A stretch of DNA of 64,000 nucleotides, taken from positions 7,192,001 through 7,256,000 of the forward strand of contig JAUJPP010000012.1 of the NCBI GenBank assembly GCA_030562195.1, in the 5' to 3' direction. Origin of the DNA: Nipponacmea schrenckii (lineage: Eukaryota > Mollusca > Gastropoda > Lottiidae). Numbering within the stretch: the first letter of the stretch is position 1; each line of letters opens with the position of its first letter. Below the pieces are notes generated by a model. The model ran no database searches. It saw only the letters and a program-made list of their open reading frames with translations, and was not told where the DNA came from. Of the stretch, positions 1 to 10,295 are shown piece after piece. Both the position numbers and the translations under genes were made by a program.

Positions 1-786
1 TTTACAGCATTTTCAAGAGATCAGGTTTGGAAATGATATATGATATTTATATAATGTTGACAAGAATGCTTATAAATTATTAATAGATTTATATATTTTG
101 GTAGATAATATGTGTAATGTAGGTTTATATATTTTCTAATATTTTACAATTTTTTCGATCAAAATAAGATATATTTGATGAAATAGTTTCATAGAAAATT
201 AAATGTAATATCTCATTTAGGATTATGAAAGATAATAGTGCCGAGTGTGATTTTCTAGTATAAATGGCAATATTAATAAATAGATTGAATTTTTGGAACC
301 TAAACCCATATATAAAATCTAAAAAAGTTATTTTTGGAACAGGTTTGCTGAATTGCAATTTCTTTCTACAGGAAAATAAAGATTATGTACAACATAGATT
401 GAAAGATAATGGTGAACTGATTTGGAATCTGATAGAAAATCAAAAAGCTTTTTTTCTACATAGCAGGGTAAGTATAGTGAAGTTTCGGATAATATGGAAT
501 ATAATGTGTTCCATTAAATACGCATGAATTGCTTAAATTTAGGACTGTGATTGTCATTATGATGTAATATAGAAAGAAACTCTTTGATATTATCTCGTTG
601 TTGTCTACACAATTTGACTATTACAATTTCTTTTTTTGCAGAAATGCCAAGCAAATGCCTGATAATGTTACAGATACACTTAAAGAAATCATTCAAGAAT
701 ATGGTCATATGAATGTGGAAGCTTCTGAAATTTATGTCAAAAGTTTAGAGCATAGCAGAAGGTTACAAGTGGAAGCATGGTCTTAG
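1..786 (+). CDS. NDOR1: NADPH-dependent diflavin oxidoreductase 1, 3' end (partial)
   Basis: Three C-terminal exons are visible: 1..24, 372..467 and about 642..786 (stop TAG). They read FTAFSRDQ, then ENKDYVQHRLKDNGELIWNL and on, then NAKQMPDNVTDTLKEIIQEY and on to LQVEAWS. From memory this follows the C-terminus of animal NDOR1 (TAFSRDQ, YVQHRL, NAKSMP-DV, closing RRFQTETWA) with almost no gaps. NDOR1 passes electrons from NADPH through FAD and FMN to CIAPIN1/anamorsin in cytosolic iron-sulfur cluster assembly; this part is the end of the NADPH-binding domain. The first two exons join in phase. The last junction is odd: the only GT donor (468) after AGG and the acceptor before 642 give a one-base frame shift, as if the GGG at 466-468 should be GG. 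A poly(A) signal AATAAA lies at 905-910. The FMN and FAD domains lie off the left edge. Confidence 0.85.
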
Positions 787-1208
787 TCCATATATACCAG
801 TCAACCAGTGGAATACATCTTATGAAGGATGTGATTCTTCTCAGGCTTTGCCTTTTTGTGCCATCTGAATCCAGTTTGATTTTAACAGGGATAAATTGGT
901 TGTGAATAAAATTTGAAGATCAATTTCATGACATGGCCTATTCACTGTGTCTAATCTGCATTCTTCATCTCTCTGTGTTTACCTTCCATTCCATTGAGTA
1001 CTATTGTTGTATTCTGTAAGAAATATAAGGGTTTCTTTTGTATGTATTTTAAACCATTACCTAATCCAATACCAAACAAGTTATGTATAATGTGCTGAAA
1101 TGTTTGAATATTTTGATAAAATAACAAATCATTGGATAAACTGATGAAATTTAAAGCTATCTTTTTAAATTTGTTTAAATGCTATAACATATATTTTTTA
1201 TTATCAAT

Positions 1209-1755
1209 TTTAAAAAGCTCACATATATGGACGTATATTGTCGTCGCCCCTGTCCGTCAGTCTGTTGGTCCGTCAACATTTGTTGTAGACACAATTTTCA
1301 ATGGATTTTAATGGACTTGGTGTGAGCATTGGAATTGATAAAACAGCAGTAAAGATTGAATTTTACCATGAACAGTTTTGGAGTTGTTGCCCTTGAAAGA
1401 AAATTATGTTACATATTATGAATTATTGGTGCAATAGAAACTGCTATTTTCAATGGATTTTGATGAAACTTGGTATGAGTATTGACATTAATAAGACGGC
1501 GGTCAAGTTTGAATTTGACAAGTTTTAAATAAACTGTTTTTTAGTTATTGTCCTTGATTTAGAAAAATCGCGTCATAATTTTATTGTGAATGTAATCGAA
1601 ACTACAATTTTGAATTGAGTTTGATGAAACTTTTTGTGAGCATTGGAATTTATAAGACTTTTCAATGAATGTTTATTGTTTTATTGCCCAATTTATTATT
1701 CAAATTCAATGCTGCCACTGAGCGTGTATTACGTTGCCTGGCAAGCTATCTTTAT
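1209..1755 (+). repeat. Dispersed ACGCCCAC-type repeat, copy 1
   Basis: It begins with the family's palindromic head (ATATATGGACGTATATTGTC, then CCTGTCCGTCAGTC). Inside, a unit of about 155-160 bp is repeated three times, starting near 1290, 1442 and 1601; each unit carries a TTTTCAATGGATTTTGATG-like motif followed by TGAGCATTGGAATT. The tail TTGCCTGGCAAGCTATCTTT (1733-1752) is shared with the copy in the intron of gene D. No coding potential is seen. Confidence 0.6.
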
Positions 1756-2284
1756 GGCTTTTTATTATTCTTACATCTAGTCAGTGTTGGTGTGCTCTAA
1801 TGTTATCTTAGCAAGTTATTCTAAAAATTTATGTCAGTAGATTAATTGTGTGAAATGATTCATATTTTTGTGTGGAATTTTAGTCACTTTGTTGTAGCTC
1901 GTGGTGTCGTTTTGCTTACAGGATCACGGAGTATTGTTTTGAAATAAATTCCATTTTTGACTGAAATGATAGATTACTGAAGCAGATCAATGAAGAAAGT
2001 GATTATATCCTATAAATCTTAGGAAATCGTCTGTTGGTCGAAATGATCTGGTAATATATAATTTGTTCCAGGGGCGCAGATCGCTTTTTCAATGTGGGGG
2101 GCAGTGGCGTACCCAGGATTTGTTCAAAAGGGGTCGGCATGAGAACGTTTCAGTTGACCTTGTGACACCGTATCTTTATAGCTCTCCGAAATATTATTGA
2201 AAGAAAAGCCCCTCCTTGCATGTTACTGAATTTTCCAGTCATCAAATTATATTGCCAAGAATAGAAGAATTGACGATACAAAAT

Positions 2285-2900
2285 GTGTCAAATCGAGTTT
2301 GAATTTGTTTTTGGATTCCTTACCCTAGCTAGTCAAATGAAATACAGTCCTTGATAACGAACTTGATTTATAACAATAAAGCACCTCAAATCTATTCAAT
2401 TTAATTTTGAATACGACGAAATTGGTAAACATCTGTTCCACTATTTACAGACATATTAACTTATTTCCGTCTGTCAATATTTCTTTTGTAATAACACGGT
2501 GTGTTCTATTTCGTGAAGTAACTGTAACGAAATAACCTATATTTCCTTTTCACTCAGACCATACATGTACAAAGCAACATCAGATTATATACATCATACA
2601 ATTACCATACCCAACAATTGTCAAATGAGTTTTTGAATTTTTTTTTGAAGTCCTTAAACCTAGCTAGTTCAAACACAATACATCCTTATAACGACTTGAT
2701 TATACACAAATAACCCAAGATCTATTACAATCTAAAACTCGACGCAAATTGGTAAACATCTTTCCAACGCTCATTTAAACATGACATACTTAACTGTCAT
2801 TTCCGTCTGTCAATATTTCTTTTTTAATAACACGGTGTGTTCTATTTCGGAAGTAACTGTAACCGAATTAATATTTTCTTTTTAACTCCCTTACATGTAC
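2285..2900. repeat. Tandem duplicated block upstream of gene A1
   Basis: Two direct copies of about 285 bp (2285-2568 and 2615-2900) share CCTAGCTAGT, AAATTGGTAAACATCT, TTCCGTCTGTCAATATTTCT and AACACGGTGTGTTCTATTTC. A third, more diverged copy lies upstream of gene A2 at about 6384-6600. The position just before the core promoter suggests duplicated upstream control sequence, but that is inference. Confidence 0.65.
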
Positions 2901-3006
2901 AAAACAAATAGATTTATCAAAAATAATACTGCAACATTCAAATTAGCTTTCCTTTTCAGTAATGAACCTCAAATAAAAATAAGTCAAATTTAGAAACAAT
3001 ATTCAC

Positions 3007-3014
3007 TATATAAG
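3007..3014 (+). promoter_or_regulatory. TATA box of gene A1
   Basis: TATATAAG, 94 bp before the A1 start codon. The same motif in the same context occurs before A2. Confidence 0.75.
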
Positions 3015-3107
3015 TTAGTAACTGGTCTTCTGATACCAGTTTTAAAGCTAGTTGTCTAATCATCAACACTAATTTATTCCTCAGTGTTTTTCCTATATCC
3101 AGTAACC

Positions 3108-3715
3108 ATGAAAACCTTTATGGTAAGTTTAATATTACGTTTATAGAACAAAACTGATAAAGGTGCTATGGGAAGATCGAGTAGAAAATTGAACGTTATT
3201 GATATAGGCCTCATTTATTATTCATTGACTCAAAATGTTGAGTGCCAGCGAACTGACTCTCGAAAGCACCTTATTCTAAGATATATTCCAACCTATGGGA
3301 CATTAAAGGGCAACAGGCGTTAACAATGCAACTGGGTTATTCTGATAATTGTATCATAAAAAGGTTGGTACTAATGATTTACTAATATGGTATTATATTG
3401 TCTTTGAATTTTCAGATCTTAACCTTATGTTTGGTTGCAGCCACCGCAATACGCTACAAGCGACAGGCTTACTACGACCCTAATATGTATGCTCAACAGG
3501 CTGCTCAACAACAGGCTGCCCAACAACAAGCAGCCCAACAACAGGCTGCCCAACAACAGGCAGCCCAACAACAGGCTGCTCAACAGGCTGCACAACAGGC
3601 AGCACAGCAAGCTGCCCAGCAAGCGGCCCAACAGGCTGCTCAGCAAGCAGCTCAGCAAGCTAGACAGCAAGCTGCTCAAAATCCATACGCTTATATGTAT
3701 AATGGGCGTATTTAA
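3108..3715 (+). CDS. Gene A1: secreted Ala/Gln-repeat protein, 104 aa
   Basis: Exons are 3108..3122 (MKTFM, donor GTAAGT) and 3416..3715 (acceptor TTTTCAG, phase 0). Residues 1-16 form a signal peptide. RYKR at 18-21 is a furin-type site, so the mature chain would start at Gln22 with QAYYDPNMYAQQ. Then come five AAQQQ repeats, seven AAQQ repeats, one ARQQ, and the tail AAQNPYAYMYNGRI. The mature part has no Cys. Repeat regularity suggests a helical or coiled structural protein; the function is unknown. A TATA box lies at 3007 and AATAAA at 3813-3818. It is a recent paralogue of A2: first exon, intron, TATA box and both flanks align. The repetitive DNA keeps several other frames open, but only this frame has a signal peptide and the spliced start. 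Confidence 0.9.
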
Positions 3716-3899
3716 ACTGCCATGATTTGTCTCCTTCCTTTTGTTGTTTCTTTTTGCCTTTTTGTATGATAAATTTTATTGAAATGCTTTTAAAATATAA
3801 TGTAATATAACAAATAAATATATAGCTGCAACATTCGTATTTTATATCGAATCGGTCATCGCACTTTATGGGTGTTTAACACGATATATTCTACTGTTT

Positions 3900-4035
3900 G
3901 TATCAGAGAAAAATGTTTTAAATTGATTCGGTTCTAGAATGCTACAAACATGTGAAAACACCAAACTTTGAATACTTATTGGTCGTTTTGAACAAGGTTC
4001 TTACACCTGCCGTACAGCTATGGATCAAGTGTAAT
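3900..4035 (+). pseudogene. Decayed copy of the exon-like ORF found after A2
   Basis: This stretch aligns with 7604..7741 (shared AACACC-AACTTTGAATA, then GGTTCTTACACCTGCCGT) but carries indels and early stops, so the reading frame is lost. It was carried along in the A1/A2 duplication. Confidence 0.45.
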
Positions 4036-4289
4036 TGATTATGCATAGATTAAGCCAGATAAGTATATTCAGATCACTCACCACTTTGTCTAGAACTGAG
4101 AATTTATACTGAGCTAACGACTCAAAGAAAGCATTCATGGAACCCATCCATAAAAAAAGTACACGGAAATGCTTTTATAACTAGCAAAAAACGTTCTGTG
4201 TTGGATATATTTGTAATGAAATTTAGTGAGACTGTCTATAATATAAAATTAAACTGTTAAGTACCTTGTTAAGACTCCAGAAATAATTT

Positions 4290-4620
4290 TTATACGCCCA
4301 CAAATTTATTTGGGGCCTATATTGTAATCGCCCGGCGGTCCGTTCACATGTTTGTGCTCACTCTACAGGCTACAATTCTTTACGGATTCTTTTGATTTTA
4401 TTGTTGGTCAGTGGCATTATGAAGATGATCCCCATCGATTTTCGTGACGATCAGATAATTTCTCATCGAAATTATTTTGTGTCTAACTTAGCGTTTTTCG
4501 CCCCATTACTCATAGAGTGCAACTCTTGCTCACTCTACCTAAAACTATAATTCTTTATGATTTTTATTTTGTCTGCTTAAAGTTCACTATGGAATAGACA
4601 TGAACCAAATGTGAATGGGC
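4290..4620 (+). repeat. Dispersed ACGCCCAC-type repeat, copy 2
   Basis: It starts TTTTTATACGCCCACAAATT and continues through a GTAATCGCCCGGCGGTCCGT segment, as in the other copies. It is shorter and more diverged than copy 1, and no coding potential is seen. Confidence 0.5.
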
Positions 4621-5269
4621 AACATACAATTATTTATACATGCTGCTGATGGTCGTAGCACCTTGTCACCAACAAAGAAAAAAGCCATATTAATAATCTA
4701 ATATGATAACATAGGAATAGTTAAAGTAAGATTTTAAATTCTGCAAAAAATGTTTTAAAGTTTTCTAAAGGGAAGCAAGTTCGTGAACAAACTAAAAGCA
4801 GAATTTTGGAAATAAATTGGTATTTTCCAAAAAGGAGGTCGAAACATTACGTTATGTCTATCTATTTTGCGTTTATTGACTATACTCTAAATGTTTTCGT
4901 AAAATCAACCGAAAACTACTTCAGGAAAAGTTGGAAATTTCTTCTATGTATCTTATTAGGAAAGCTATACTATTTATGTTTATATGTTTTTCCGTATTGT
5001 AACTCGAATGTATGTAAATTTACTAATGCAGGCTATGTTTTTCTGTATTTGCTATAGCAAGTTTTTGCTTGTCAATAAAGTGTATTAGTAGTAGTAGTAT
5101 AGTAAACTGAAGCATTGTCTGAAGCACCAAGGGCATAAATCTGAATGTTTTGGCTCTTATTCGGGAGTAAAGCACGGTGGTTGTTTTCTCCACTTTTATT
5201 TCTATTACATGTATATTTAAATGATTCTAAAAGTAAACATATTAGATCCTATTATAAATAATGATAATT

Positions 5270-5690
5270 TAATACCGCACTTATGTATGCTGACGATACA
5301 ACTCTGTTAAATCGGTCTAAGTCGGAGATTCAAAAACAATTAGATAATTTACATGACTATAGTTTGAAATGGGAGTTAACAAATATTAACAAAACTGAAT
5401 TGAAGGGCAAAATCTTTTAATTAGGAGTTGAGTTAAGTTTAAGTACTAAATTCGCTAAAACCCATCAATCTACAGCTATTTAAGGCCTAAAATGCTTATA
5501 TCCATTAAACAAAGTGTTCATGTAAATATCTATAAGAAATTGAAACTTTCTGATGCCTATGTTGGAATGTGCTGTCGTATGCTTTCTCAGTTTGGGGATT
5601 ACAAAGTGCAGTTGAAATTGAAATTTTGGGTATAAAGTGTTCCAAACAAACCCCCTGCTGTTTTAGGTGAGCTGAATCGCTCACCCCAAA
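5270..5690 (+). mobile_element. LINE reverse-transcriptase fragment
   Basis: The plus strand encodes LMYADDTTLLNRSKSEIQKQ and continues QLDNLHDYSLKWELTNINKT before frame shifts. YADD is the reverse-transcriptase catalytic motif, and the Leu/Trp spacing after it is typical of non-LTR elements. Only a few hundred bases remain and they contain stops, so this is a dead fragment. Confidence 0.6.
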
Positions 5691-6383
5691 ATCTGATTAC
5701 TCCTCTGTTTGTACATATTTTTTTTTGTACGTTTAATTATATGTCTGTATTTATATTTGCTTTGTGAGCTATCAGGCATTTGCCTTAATTCTTGGTAATA
5801 AACCGTTAAACTGTTAACTCTTTCTCTTTAATCTAGACTACAATGTATCGAGGCATGATAATAATAAATAAGTGTTCGCCAAAAAGGTTAATACGCCCAC
5901 ACAGCAGTACATTCATGGCATCATACATCTTTAGAAAAATCATTATTAAAATAGAAATAAGAATATTCATGTGTTATCCATAGATCCATCCACGTCCACG
6001 TACATACAGCATTTAAGAATTTTTATTCTCTCTCCTTGCCGAATATAGTTCCATTCTTTATCAAAACTATAGGTCAGCAAGACTTATTAAGTATTCACTT
6101 AAAGGACACCATACCACATATTATTGACATTTAAAAACCTGGTAAAATTTGAGAAACCAGAAACATAGCACGAGATATCATCAATATACATTTATTAAGT
6201 TTATATCGCCTCCTCGGGAAACTGAGCTCACATAAATGGGGCAGGTGCAGCGCCAATAAATTGTTCGTACAAACTGGAGCGTAGACAACGGTTCTTTTTT
6301 TTTGTGTAGACTATATCTTTCTGAAGCAGCCTCACACCTCAGCCATATACACCATACATTACCCGTACCCAGCACTGTGTAAA

Positions 6384-6600
6384 ATCAAGCTACTTCAAAC
6401 ACAACACATTTAATCATGTCCCAATAACGACATGATTATGTACAAATAACCCAAGATCCATTGCAATCTAAAATGTTAATGTATAATGGAAAACATTTTT
6501 CCATCGCTCATTTAAACATGACAATAAAAACGCAACTATCATTTCCTTCCGTCAATTTTTTTTTATCTTTATGTGTACAAAACAAATATAATGTCTAAAA
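6384..6600. repeat. Third copy of the upstream block, before gene A2
   Basis: It shares TACAAATAACCCAAGATC, CGCTCATTTAAACATGACA and the TTCCGTC-type segment with 2615-2900 upstream of A1. It marks the left end of the A1/A2 segmental duplication. Confidence 0.6.
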
Positions 6601-6683
6601 TTATACTGCAACATTCAAATTAGCTTACCTTTTCAGTAATGAACCTCAAATAAATATAAGTCAAATTTAGAAACAATATTCAC

Positions 6684-6691
6684 TATATAAG
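6684..6691 (+). promoter_or_regulatory. TATA box of gene A2
   Basis: TATATAAG, 95 bp before the A2 ATG, in the same CACTATATAAGT context as A1. Confidence 0.75.
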
Positions 6692-6785
6692 TCAGTGAAT
6701 TGGTCATCTGAAACCAGTTTCAAAGCTAGCTGTCTCATCACCAACACTTAATTATTCCTCAGTGTTTTTCCTATATCCAGTAACC

Positions 6786-7421
6786 ATGAGAACCTTTATG
6801 GTAAGTTTAATATCATTACGTTGATAGAACAAAGCTGATAAAGGTGCCAAGAGAAGATTTCATTTATTATTCATAGACGCAAAATTTGAGTGCCAGCGGA
6901 CTGACTCTCGAAAGCACTAACCATGAAAATGGTTATATATTCCAACCTATGGACATTAAAGATTAACAGGCGTCATCAACAGAGTTATTCTGATGAATTG
7001 TTATCATAAAAAGTTTGGTACTATTGAATAAATAGTGAGGTACTAATATGATATAATATAATCTTTGAATTTTCAGATCTTAACCTTATGTATGGTTGCA
7101 GCCACCGCAATACGTCACAAGCGACAGGCTTATTACGACCCAAATATGTATGCTCAACAGGCTGCCCAACAACAGGCTGCCCAGCAACAGGCAGCCCAAC
7201 AACAGGCTGCCCAACAACAGGCTGCCCAACAACAGGCTGCACAACAACAGGCTGCACAACAACAGGCTGCGCAACAACAGGCTGCCCAACAGGCTGCACA
7301 ACAGGCAGCACAACAAGCTGCCCAACAAGCGGCCCAACAGGCTGCCCAGCAAGCAGCTCAGCAAGCTAGACAGCAAGCTGCTCAAAATCCTTACGCTTAT
7401 ATGTATACTGGGCGTATTTAA
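6786..7421 (+). CDS. Gene A2: secreted Ala/Gln-repeat protein, 119 aa
   Basis: Exons are 6786..6800 (MRTFM, donor GTAAGT) and 7077..7421 (acceptor TTTTCAG, phase 0). It has a signal peptide, RHKR before Gln22, and the mature start QAYYDPNMYAQQ as in A1. It carries eight AAQQQ repeats where A1 has five, the same seven AAQQ repeats, ARQQ, and the tail AAQNPYAYMYTGRI. The 15-residue length difference from A1 is exactly three AAQQQ units. AATAAA lies at 7516-7521. The flanks match A1 from about 6390 to 7910. The role is unknown; an extracellular structural protein is the simplest reading. Confidence 0.9.
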
Positions 7422-7603
7422 ACTCCCATGATTTGCTCCCACCTTTTGTTGCTTTTTTTGCTTTTTGTACTATAAATTTTATTGAAATGCTTTTAAAATA
7501 TAATTTGATATCAAAAATAAACTAATAGATGCAACATTCGTATTTTATCCACTTTATTCATCCTATGGGTGTTAAACACGATATTTTCTACTATTTGTTT
7601 CAG

Positions 7604-7741
7604 AGAAATGTATCTGATAATGTTTTAATTCGTTTGGTTCTAGATTGCCAAAAATATGTGAAAACACCGAACTTTGAATATTTATTGGTTGTTTTGAACA
7701 AGGTTCTTACACCTGCCGTTCAGCTTATGGATCACGTGTAA
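7604..7741 (+). other. Exon-like open frame downstream of A2, unrecognised
   Basis: A TTTGTTTCAG acceptor is followed by 45 codons beginning RNVSDNVLIRLVLDCQKYVK and ending LLVVLNKVLTPAVQLMDHV, then a stop. Composition and splice signal look like the last exon of an ordinary protein, not of the repeat-protein family. No donor or upstream exon was found, and the copy after A1 is broken. It may be an exon fragment trapped in the duplicated segment. I do not recognise the family. Confidence 0.3.
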
Positions 7742-7754
7742 TTGATTATGCATA

Positions 7755-9150
7755 GATTAAGCCAGATTATATTTCTTATATCAGTAAATTTCGCATATAA
7801 AAACCTGAAATATATTCAGACCACTCACCACTTTGTCTAGAACTGAGCAAAATGATGCCTTGAATTCTCGCAATTCGTCCAAAACGACTCAGAGAAAGCT
7901 TATATGGAACCGTACTTTGAACCAACAACCATTATTACTTAATTTTAAACTTGACCAAAAAAGAGCTCTATTCATCAGAAGTATACCTGCTGCCATACAT
8001 AACATAAAAAAATAAATGAATATCCAAAAAACTAAGTACTGTAATCATAAAGATGAAATTGTTTATTGAAAAACGCTTAATAAGTTTATTAGGCGTTTTT
8101 TTTTTACAAAATTGACTTAATGTTCATGCTAAGACGCTGTATCCCTTTAAGTGTCGCTGCGGCCACATTGCTATAAGGTCGCATGTCCTCATGCAATGCA
8201 CTGAACTGAATCCCGCTCGTAAGCCACTGACCAACTACCCATGGCATTTCACACTCCATACATAATGTTTAAGGTGCACCCACGTACCACTGGAACACGA
8301 TAATGGAACTCGTCTGCCAATTATTTACTAAATCTCGAACAGATAGGTTAAGTTTCTCGAAGGAACAACTACATTCGGCATTATGTATTAACATCAAAGA
8401 CAATAGATGCACATTATGGGCTAATGAAGACAGGAAACGCCATGCTGTTATTAGGAAAGTTTTGCCAGGAGAGCAGCATTTACCAATGTCCAACTGTCGA
8501 GGGATCTTTAACGTGCATAGGCTGTAGCACACGGGGCCCCAATTTATTGTCCGTATGTCTAACGCTCTTTACATGTCAGTCCATCAGACTCACTGAGAAG
8601 GGGGAACCAGATTGAAATATAGATTGAACTGTGGACTTCAGTTTATCGAGCTTCTGTGGCTCCCCAAAACAATACATATGAATTCTTGAAAATTGAACTC
8701 ATCCATAAACGAAAACATACCACATTTGTAGTCTCTTTGGCTTCAAAACCGACGTTGGCACTGAAAGTGAAGTTTATATCGCGCCCTCGAGAAACTGTGA
8801 GAGCACGTAGCCTACGTAGGAACGGACTGGTAAATCATCAATTTGTTATTAAATATTAGGGTAAAAAAATAAAAATAAAAAGATACTAAAAGGAAAAACT
8901 GAACAATGCTCACACTGTGCTACAAAATTTTATGTTGCCACACCTATAACATTTGTAAAAATATTCATGTTTATTCTCTTAACTCAGCAAGGAACTTTGA
9001 TTGGTGCAATCTACATAATAAACTGCATCCGTGCAGTGTGCAATAATCATAAAAGCATGTTTCTCTCAAAGAATTGTTCAGGAAATATGTTTTATTAAAA
9101 TGAATGTTTTGAAAAATTCACGTTATAGACATCGGTCGGTAGTATTAGAA
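7755..9150. other. Region between A2 and B
   Basis: No gene is supported. The A2-side duplication flank runs to about 7910. A repeat also found beside the N gap lies at about 8400-8640. Short open frames here lack splice or signal features. Confidence 0.5.
8400..8640 (+). repeat. Dispersed repeat with GAGGGATCTTTAACGTGCA core, copy 1
   Basis: ATTATGGGCTAATGAAGAC, TTTTGCCAGGA, TGTCGAGGGATCTTTAACGT and GTAGCACACGGGGCC are shared in the same order with 38750-38945. From memory this core is common in marine invertebrate genomes as a SINE-like or other dispersed element; the class is not shown by the sequence itself. Confidence 0.55.
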
Positions 9151-9152
9151 AC

Positions 9153-9159
9153 TATAAAT
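9153..9159 (+). promoter_or_regulatory. TATA box of gene B
   Basis: TATAAAT, 62 bp before the gene B start codon. Confidence 0.65.
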
Positions 9160-9214
9160 ATACAGACAAAATTAATTAAGAAACCTTTACTGAAGATATA
9201 TATTTGGTGCCAAG

Positions 9215-9904
9215 ATGAAGCTTTTAATGGTAGGTACCGTTATGTAATTACAAATATTAATACATTATAAATTTTTGGTCAAAACCCGAAGGCCGAATTT
9301 GTCCAAAGATTGAGTTTTGATAAATTTCGAAATTGCCAGTTTCATTATTCGAGTGCAAACATACTTTATATTTCATTTCATTCCGTCACCCCCGTAGATT
9401 TATACTCAGACAGCTTCGTAATTTAATATATTTCAGGTGTATTTTGTTGTCGTTGTGTTTTTTGTAACGTTCAATAATGTGTCAGCTTCGTTTGAAAAAT
9501 TGAGCAGAGAGAAGAGGCAGTATGACACCAACAACTACAATTATCAAGCAGATCAACAACAGCAATACCAACAACAACAATCTGACTACCAACAGCAGCA
9601 AAATGACTACCAACAGCAGCAAAATGACTACCAACAGCAGCAATATGACCAACAACAACAACAGCAGAACCAATACACAGAGGAACAGCAACGATATAAC
9701 CAGGAGGAATTAGACTACGAACAAGACATGCAAAAAACACAGCAGCAATACCAACAGGATCTTCAAAATACAGAACAGAAATATGATCAAGATATGCAGA
9801 ATGTGGAACAGAAATATGAACAAGATGTGCAACACAAAGAACAAGATAGACAGCAACAAATAGCTGATGAACAAAACCAAGCCGCTAACAACAATAACAT
9901 GTAA
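9215..9904 (+). CDS. Gene B: secreted Gln/Tyr/Asn-rich protein, 160 aa
   Basis: Exons are 9215..9229 (MKLLM, donor GTAGGT) and 9437..9904 (acceptor TATTTCAG, phase 0). Residues 1-22 form a strongly hydrophobic signal peptide (VYFVVVVFFVTF). REKR at 29-32 is followed by Gln33. The mature chain starts QYDTNNYNYQ, then has repeats of the form DYQQQQN, then a more charged part with QNTEQKYDQDMQNVEQKY-like units at heptad-like spacing, suggesting a coiled coil, and ends NQAANNNNM. No Cys is seen in the mature part. AATAAA lies at 10290-10295. The function is unknown; Tyr and Gln richness would suit cross-linked extracellular material. Confidence 0.88.
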
Positions 9905-10295
9905 GAACTGACTCAGTTTGGTGGATGGAAACAACAGAAGATATCAGTGTTAGTAGTATTCTATAAGCAGTTCGAAATTTGAATATTGTGTAATTTTTAT
10001 AAAGTAAGCACTCTGTGACTCGCACATCCCTATTTCGTTGTGAGTAAACAACGAGATTTGATTCCGTGATCAAACAACAGTCTACTTTCATGGGACGACT
10101 CGATGTTGCCACTACTACAATACCTGTACGAACAACACAAAATTTTTATTTTGTTATTAAATACATACCTTGAGCAGCCATGTTAAATTATTGTTGTGTA
10201 CTTGTACATGTATGCATTTTTTATATTCGTAAATTGTAAAATTTATGTATAATCATTTCTTTTTAAGATAAAGTTTTCTTTGGTACTCAAATAAA

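Larger units (their letters stand above)
787..3006. other. Intergenic region between NDOR1 and gene A1
   Basis: No gene is supported here. It holds the NDOR1 3' UTR with AATAAA at 905-910, an ACGCCCAC-type dispersed repeat (1209-1755), a short mobile-element remnant around 2070-2160 containing GTGGCGTACCCAGGATT followed by a purine-rich stretch, and a duplicated block just upstream of A1 (2285-2900). Confidence 0.5.
3822..6683. other. Region between A1 and A2
   Basis: No intact gene is supported. The left part to about 4160 belongs to the A1 side of the A1/A2 duplication. It then holds an ACGCCCAC-type repeat (about 4290-4620), a LINE fragment (about 5270-5690) and diverged flank. An 83-residue open frame at 4806-5057 has no signal peptide, splice signal or recognisable motif. 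Confidence 0.5.

Noticed and set aside
3425..3725. Other long open frames over A1 (and likewise over A2, B, C, D, K)
   Set aside because: Short in-frame tandem repeats keep several frames stop-free. Only the called frame has the mini-exon, signal peptide and processing site.
4806..5057. 83-residue open frame as a gene
   Set aside because: No splice signals, signal peptide or motif, and it lies next to repeat debris in AT-rich sequence.
8040..8106. Hairpin AACGCTTAATAA/TTATTAGGCGTT followed by a T run, like a bacterial terminator
   Set aside because: The window is clearly eukaryotic with spliced genes; the hairpin has no adjacent gene and is more likely chance or repeat sequence.
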